DNA of 9,120 bases from contig DHHS01000123.1 in the NCBI GenBank assembly GCA_002403415.1, forward strand, positions 25,459-34,578, given 5' to 3'. Below the pieces are notes generated by a model. The model saw only the letters and a list, made by a program, of their open reading frames with translations. It had not been told where the DNA came from and did no database searches. This document shows positions 5,564 through 9,120 of this stretch, in pieces (positions within the stretch are counted from its first letter, which is position 1; each line of letters opens with the position of its first letter). The stretch comes from Sphingomonas sp. UBA4766 (lineage in GTDB: Bacteria > Pseudomonadota > Alphaproteobacteria > Sphingomonadales > Sphingomonadaceae). The position numbers were made by a program, and so were the translations under genes.

Positions 5564-5638
5564 CCCAATATCTTCCCCCGGGATAGTTTAATTTCCCGCG
5601 ATTTCCCCAACTCGCCCATTGATTGACCGTAATTTCCC
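5564..5638 (-). promoter_or_regulatory. Promoter-proximal MraZ-like operator array (GGG on minus strand)
   Basis: CCC tracts start at 5564, 5575, 5595, 5605, 5615 and 5636, i.e. steps of 11, 20, 10, 10 and 21 bp, so all occupy nearly the same helical face. Several read as GGGAAAT on the minus strand, and those at 5564, 5606 and 5615 give TGGG. MraZ forms ring-shaped oligomers that contact consecutive TGGGN repeats at a 10-bp period, so this is a strong candidate for its autoregulatory operator. The array encloses the -35 hexamer at 5623-5628, which fits repression. Confidence 0.65.
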
Positions 5639-5652
5639 TGATACTTCATAGT
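5623..5652 (+). promoter_or_regulatory. Probable dcw cluster promoter (Pmra)
   Basis: TTGACC (5623-5628) matches the sigma-70 -35 consensus at five of six positions. CATAGT (5647-5652) is a 4/6 match to -10, with an 18-bp spacer. Transcription would start near 5659, giving a leader of about 70 nt before mraZ. The position within the CCC array supports its being the MraZ-controlled promoter. The -10 call is the weaker part. Confidence 0.5.
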
Positions 5653-5721
5653 TAATCAGGGGCGGGCTCTCTTGTGTTCGCGAAACGCGCAGCTTGGATC
5701 GGCCGGGGCCGATTCCGGGTG

Positions 5722-5728
5722 AGGGAGA
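5722..5728 (+). promoter_or_regulatory. mraZ: Ribosome binding site deciding the mraZ TTG start
   Basis: AGGGAGA at 5722-5728 precedes the TTG at 5732 by 3 nt (5 nt from the AGGGA core). It is the best Shine-Dalgarno in the leader and favours TTG over the in-frame GTG at 5756, whose upstream GGGG (5747-5750) is weaker. Confidence 0.55.
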
Positions 5729-5731
5729 GCT

Positions 5732-6259
5732 TTGCCCGGGGCAGTCGGGGTTGGTGTGGCGGGCAGAAGCAGCTATCGGGGCTATGGCCTCCAGCAGGTT
5801 GACGAGAAGGGCCGTGTCGCCATTCCCGCGCCGCTGCGCGCTGCGCTGCTGGCGCGGAGCCCAACGGGCGATGATGGCAAGGCGGTCACGTTCGTTGTCC
5901 TTCAGGCGCATGAGCGCCATCCGTGCATTCGCGGCTATGATCTGGACTTTGCTGCCGAGCGTGAAGTCGAGCTTGAGGCGCTGGCCCGCCAGAATGCACT
6001 CGCCGATGGGTCGCCTGATGATGATGTATTGCGCGGCGGTATGGTCAGCGATGAACAGCCGTTCGATACGTCCGGTCGCTTTGTCATGCCGAGCTTTCCG
6101 CGCAAGCACGCGCACATCGGAAAGTGGGCGTTTTTTCACGGTGTGGGGCGCTATTTCGAAATCTGGGATCCGGCCACACTGATTGCGACGCCCGGCATCC
6201 ACCCCAATGTCCGTGCGCTCGTTGAACATGAGTTGGCCGAACGCAAGGTGGTGTTATGA
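5732..6259 (+). CDS. mraZ: Transcriptional regulator MraZ
   Basis: MraZ is a DNA-binding protein with two SpoVT/AbrB folds; it binds repeats upstream of its own gene and controls the division and cell-wall cluster. Both half-motifs are visible: VDEKGRVAIP (about residues 25-34) and FDTSGRFVMP (about 111-120), matching the DxKGRxxxP pattern, although the second has Ser in place of Lys. The 175-residue length exceeds the E. coli protein (152); the extra residues are at the N-terminus and between the two domains. The start is TTG at 5732 with a ribosome binding site; GTG at 5756 would give a shorter protein beginning just before the first domain. The stop overlaps the rsmH start (ATGA). Arrays of GGG repeats upstream fit autoregulation. 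Confidence 0.95.
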   Translation: MPGAVGVGVAGRSSYRGYGLQQVDEKGRVAIPAPLRAALLARSPTGDDGKAVTFVVLQAHERHPCIRGYDLDFAAEREVELEALARQNALADGSPDDDVLRGGMVSDEQPFDTSGRFVMPSFPRKHAHIGKWAFFHGVGRYFEIWDPATLIATPGIHPNVRALVEHELAERKVVL

Positions 6260-7200
6260 GCAGCGGCCACATCCCCGTGCTGCTTCGCGAAGTGATGGCG
6301 GCGCTCGCGCCGGAGCCCGGTTCGCGCCATGTTGATGCGACTTTCGGTGCGGGCGGCTATTCGCGCGCGCTCCTGGAGGCGGGGGCTGAGGTGGTCGCGT
6401 TTGACCGTGACCCTGATGCGATTGCGGGCGGGCAGGCGATGGCGGCGGCGGCTGGGGGGCGGTTGACGCTGATCCACGCGGTGTTCTCGTCGCTGGGCGC
6501 GGAAGTGGCGGCGCGCGGGCTGGCGCCGGTGGACGGCGTGGCCATGGATATCGGGGTGTCGAGCATGCAGCTCGACAATGGCGCGCGCGGCTTTGCGGTG
6601 CAGGAGGACGCGCTGCCCGACATGCGCATGAGTCAGCAGGGCGAGACAGCCGCCGCTTACCTGAACAGTGCAGGGGAAGAAGCGATTGCGCACGTCTTGT
6701 TCTATTACGGGGAAGAGCCGCGCTCGCGTCGGGTTGCCCGTGCGATTGTGGCGGCGCGGCCGATCACGGGCACGGTCCAGCTTGCCAATACGGTGCGTGC
6801 CGCCCTTGGCTACAAGCCGCATGACAAGAAGGATCCGGCGATCCGCGTGTTTCAGGCAATCCGGATCCACCTGAACCGCGAGCTGGACGAGTTGGCCGAA
6901 GGGCTGGTGGCGGCGGAGCAAGTGCTGCGTCCGGGCGGGCGGCTGGCGGTGGTGACGTTCCACAGTCTGGAGGACCGGGTGGTGAAGCAGTTCTTGCGCT
7001 CCCGTTCGGGTGCGGAGCCCGGCGGCTCGCGCCATTTGCCGCAGGCAGCGGCAGGGCCTGCACCAACTTTTGAGGGCGTCGCGCGGCCGGTCCGGCCCAG
7101 TGACGCAGAGATTGAAGCCAACCCGCGGGCGCGATCAGCGACGTTGCGCGTCGCAAAGCGGACGGCGGCACCCGCATGGCAACAGGGAGTAGGGCAATGA
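6256..7200 (+). CDS. rsmH: 16S rRNA (cytosine(1402)-N(4))-methyltransferase
   Basis: RsmH (formerly MraW) uses S-adenosylmethionine to methylate N4 of C1402 in the decoding centre of 16S rRNA. The 314-residue protein has the family N-terminus HIPVLLREV (residues 5-13), the SAM-binding motif DATFGAGGYS (27-36), and FDRDPDA at the second strand. DIGVSSMQLDNGARGF and the PDMRM block follow, and further on DPAIRVFQAIRIHLNREL and VVTFHSLEDR complete the signature set. The usual DGPLDMRMD reads DALPDMRMS, a mild variation. The start ATG overlaps the mraZ stop by 4 bp, and the stop overlaps the ftsL start by 4 bp, so the three are translationally coupled. Confidence 0.97.
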   Translation: MSSGHIPVLLREVMAALAPEPGSRHVDATFGAGGYSRALLEAGAEVVAFDRDPDAIAGGQAMAAAAGGRLTLIHAVFSSLGAEVAARGLAPVDGVAMDIGVSSMQLDNGARGFAVQEDALPDMRMSQQGETAAAYLNSAGEEAIAHVLFYYGEEPRSRRVARAIVAARPITGTVQLANTVRAALGYKPHDKKDPAIRVFQAIRIHLNRELDELAEGLVAAEQVLRPGGRLAVVTFHSLEDRVVKQFLRSRSGAEPGGSRHLPQAAAGPAPTFEGVARPVRPSDAEIEANPRARSATLRVAKRTAAPAWQQGVGQ

Positions 7201-7835
7201 CAGCGGCATATCGGTTGCGCGGACTTGGCTGGTTTGTCAGCACGGTGATTGTGGTGCTCGGTTTTTACCTGGTCTCGCTTCAGGTGGCCGCCGAGCGCAA
7301 GCGCATGGAGGACTTGAGCGCAGCGATTGCCAAAGCGCACCGCGATATCCGTCAGCTTGAGACCGAATTCGATACCCGCGCCAATATGACGCAGCTTGAA
7401 CGGTGGAATGGAGAGATTCTGGCACTCGCCGCGCCGACCGCCGATCAGATTCTGGCGAGCGAGGAGGCGCTGGTGCAGCTTGCCTCGCTATCGTATGTGT
7501 CCGATCCGGCGCGGATCGGCGGCGCGGCCATGGTCGTGCCAGCCCTCCATGAAATGCCCGCGATCGAGGAGGCGGGTAAATCGGCGCCTGCGCCGCGTGC
7601 GGTACCCGTTACCACCCCGCGCGCCGATCCCGTCGGGGCGTCCAGGATTGTCCGGCCGGAAACCGCCGATGCGGCGCTGTCGCTGCCGCCCGCGCCGATG
7701 CGCGGTGCCGATCGCAAGCAGGCTGAGCCGGTCCGTTCGCGTGCGGTGGCCATGCTCGATCGCAAGCTGGCGCACAAGAGCCGCCTTGATGATTTGATCC
7801 GCGCCATTCCGCTCGATGTGGGAGCTGCCCGGTGA
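7197..7835 (+). CDS. ftsL: Cell division protein FtsL
   Basis: FtsL is a bitopic divisome protein that forms a complex with FtsB and FtsQ and helps activate septal FtsW-FtsI. This 212-residue version has a short cytoplasmic N-terminus, one transmembrane helix at about 10-30 (LGWFVSTVIVVLGFYLVSL) and a coiled coil at about 31-62 (ERKRMEDLSAAIAKAHRDI). A conserved-looking region reaches about residue 105. After it comes a Pro/Ala-rich linker of about 80 residues and a charged C-terminal end (MLDRKLAHKSRLDDLIRAIP). E. coli FtsL has about 121 residues, so the C-terminal half is an extension. I chose the ATG at 7197 because it overlaps the rsmH stop (ATGA) and has AGGGAG (7184-7189); an ATG at 7176 is possible. 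Identification rests on position and architecture. Confidence 0.9.
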   Translation: MTAAYRLRGLGWFVSTVIVVLGFYLVSLQVAAERKRMEDLSAAIAKAHRDIRQLETEFDTRANMTQLERWNGEILALAAPTADQILASEEALVQLASLSYVSDPARIGGAAMVVPALHEMPAIEEAGKSAPAPRAVPVTTPRADPVGASRIVRPETADAALSLPPAPMRGADRKQAEPVRSRAVAMLDRKLAHKSRLDDLIRAIPLDVGAAR

Positions 7836-9120
7836 GCGTCCTGGTCGCGCGCCCTTTTGAAAGGCTGCGCCTTGCGGGTCCGCGCCATTCGATCGTTGCG
7901 CTTGCGCCCGCTCGCCTTGTTATGCTGCTGATGGCGATCGCGGCGGGCGTGGCGCTCGTGTTGACCAAGCTCGCTTGGTTTGCGGTTGTCACCACGCCCA
8001 CTTCCACGCGCAGCGTTGCGGACGCGCTGGTGCCGCTGCGTGGGGACATTACCGACCGCAACGGCGTGCCGCTGGCCCGCACGATTGACGCCTGGTCGAT
8101 CGGCGTGCACCCGCAAAGGCTGATCAATGACCCGCATGAGCTGGCGGGCAAGCTCGCCGCGCTGATGCCCAATCATGATGAGGCATGGTATGAGCGGCGG
8201 CTGCGGTCGAAGGAACCGTTCGTGTTTCTCTATCGGCGCGCTCTCCCCGAAGTGGTGAAGGCGGTCAATGCGCTGGGCGAGCCCGGCATTGCCTATGAAC
8301 GCGAGCCGGAGCGACTTTACCCGCAATCCACGCTGGCCGCACATGCGCTTGGCTCGCTTGATGTCGATGCCCACGGCATTCGCGGGATGGAGCGCGTCTT
8401 GGAGGACCAACTGACGAACCCCCTGCTGCGGGCGACGCCGGTTGCGCTGTCGCTCGATGCGCGAGTGCAGGCGGCGGTGGAGAGCGAGCTGGGCGCCGCC
8501 ATGTCAAATTTTCAGGCACAGGCCGCCGCAGGCCTGATGCTGGATGTGCACACCGGCGAAGTGCTCGCGATGGTGTCGCTCCCTAATTATGATGCCAACA
8601 AGCTGCCCAGGGTGATCGATCCCAAAGATCCCAACGACGCGGGCATGCGGCGCCTGTGGAATAATGCCACGCTGTCGGTGTATGAGCTCGGGTCGACGTT
8701 CAAACCGATCACGATGGCGCTTGCCATTGATTCCGGCGTGGTGTCGTCGATGTCTCGCCGGTTTGACGCGCGCGCGCCGATCGTCGCGGGCCGGTTTCGC
8801 ATCAGCGACGATCATCCGCAAAAGCGCTATCTCAATATTCCCGAAACGCTGGTTCATTCGTCCAACATTGCCACGGCAAGGATAGGTAATGAATTGGGGG
8901 AGGCGCGGCTGCGTGCAATGTTTACGGCGATGGGGTTCGCAACCCGCCCCGATATTGAAACGCCTGAGCGGGGCAAGCCGATCTGGCCAGCGCCCTGGAC
9001 GAAGGCGTCCACGATGACGACCGGCTATGGTCATGGTCTTTCCGTGACCCCACTGCATCTGGCCAGCGCTTATGCAGCATTGGTCAATGGCGGCATCTGG
9101 CGGCCCGCCACCATGATGAA
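7832..9120 (+). CDS. ftsI: Penicillin-binding protein 2/3, FtsI transpeptidase (partial)
   Basis: FtsI is the class B penicillin-binding protein that crosslinks septal peptidoglycan in the periplasm. The gene starts with GTG at 7832, overlapping the ftsL stop (GTGA), behind GGGAG (7820-7824). The frame stays open to the window end: 429 codons plus 2 bases. A transmembrane anchor spans about residues 28-51. Arg70-Gly71 open RGDITDRNGVPLA, the pedestal motif of class B enzymes. The active site is Ser288 in STFK with Lys291; SSN at 343-345 is the SxN motif, and GYGHGLSVTPLHLA follows. The third motif (KTG) would lie beyond the window. Four-residue differences from E. coli, such as YELGSTFK for YEPGSTFK, are ordinary. 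Confidence 0.96.
   Translation, partial: MSVLVARPFERLRLAGPRHSIVALAPARLVMLLMAIAAGVALVLTKLAWFAVVTTPTSTRSVADALVPLRGDITDRNGVPLARTIDAWSIGVHPQRLINDPHELAGKLAALMPNHDEAWYERRLRSKEPFVFLYRRALPEVVKAVNALGEPGIAYEREPERLYPQSTLAAHALGSLDVDAHGIRGMERVLEDQLTNPLLRATPVALSLDARVQAAVESELGAAMSNFQAQAAAGLMLDVHTGEVLAMVSLPNYDANKLPRVIDPKDPNDAGMRRLWNNATLSVYELGSTFKPITMALAIDSGVVSSMSRRFDARAPIVAGRFRISDDHPQKRYLNIPETLVHSSNIATARIGNELGEARLRAMFTAMGFATRPDIETPERGKPIWPAPWTKASTMTTGYGHGLSVTPLHLASAYAALVNGGIWRPATMM

Noticed and set aside
5533..5586. Possible 17-codon peptide starting MNAKGARAKLS between the two arrays
   Set aside because: It has no ribosome binding site, overlaps the operator array, and shows no coding signal beyond a short open frame.
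6151..7035. Long minus-strand open frame opposite mraZ and rsmH
   Set aside because: It is an Arg/His-rich antisense shadow of two clearly identified genes, with no domain or start signal.
1..9120. CRISPR array, tRNA or rRNA gene, prophage or defence cluster
   Set aside because: No regularly spaced repeats, cloverleaf structures or phage and defence genes are seen. The only accessory DNA is the IS/Rhs scar.

Overview
The window is GC-rich, closely packed DNA, and everything in it points to a sphingomonad alphaproteobacterium (Sphingomonas, Sphingopyxis or Novosphingobium type). The clues are the RpoA and L17 sequences, a dcw cluster ordered mraZ-rsmH-ftsL-ftsI with ATGA/GTGA overlaps, and an exported prolyl endopeptidase that closely resembles the Sphingomonas capsulata enzyme as I remember it. 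No search was run, so the taxon is an inference.

Layout. (1) 1-778 is the end of the ribosomal alpha operon: the last 48 codons of rpoA, a 129-bp spacer with two hairpins, rplQ, and a textbook intrinsic terminator. (2) 800-2941 is a periplasmic S9A prolyl oligopeptidase that starts only 21 bp after the terminator. (3) About 2981-3970 is a scar of mobile DNA. It holds the 5' end of an IS5-family transposase gene, then a 710-bp internally deleted IS3-family element on the minus strand with perfect 16-bp terminal inverted repeats, then the end of an Rhs/YD-repeat core on the minus strand. The two flanking fragments are unrelated and there is no target duplication, so a rearrangement at the IS is likelier than a simple insertion. 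(4) 4097-5089 is a cysteine synthase whose upstream region abuts the scar. (5) 5138-5422 is a small single-pass membrane protein of unknown function. (6) 5423-5731 is the dcw control region. It carries two arrays of GGG/CCC tracts spaced about 10 bp apart, as expected for MraZ operators, one overlapping a likely promoter. (7) 5732-9120 is mraZ, rsmH, ftsL and the first 429 codons of ftsI, all plus strand and translationally coupled. ftsI opens with GTG and runs off the window.

Function. The right third makes the cell-division and septal peptidoglycan machinery: MraZ controls the cluster, RsmH methylates 16S rRNA, and FtsL and FtsI belong to the divisome. The left end makes RNA polymerase alpha and ribosomal protein L17. 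The middle holds peptide and sulfur metabolism genes next to a decayed mobile-element scar.

I see no convincing new system. The items most worth a second look are the phased, opposed MraZ-like arrays, the dead but end-intact IS3 derivative joining two unrelated fragments, the repeated promoter-like element at 5105 and 5622, and the folded rpoA-rplQ spacer.
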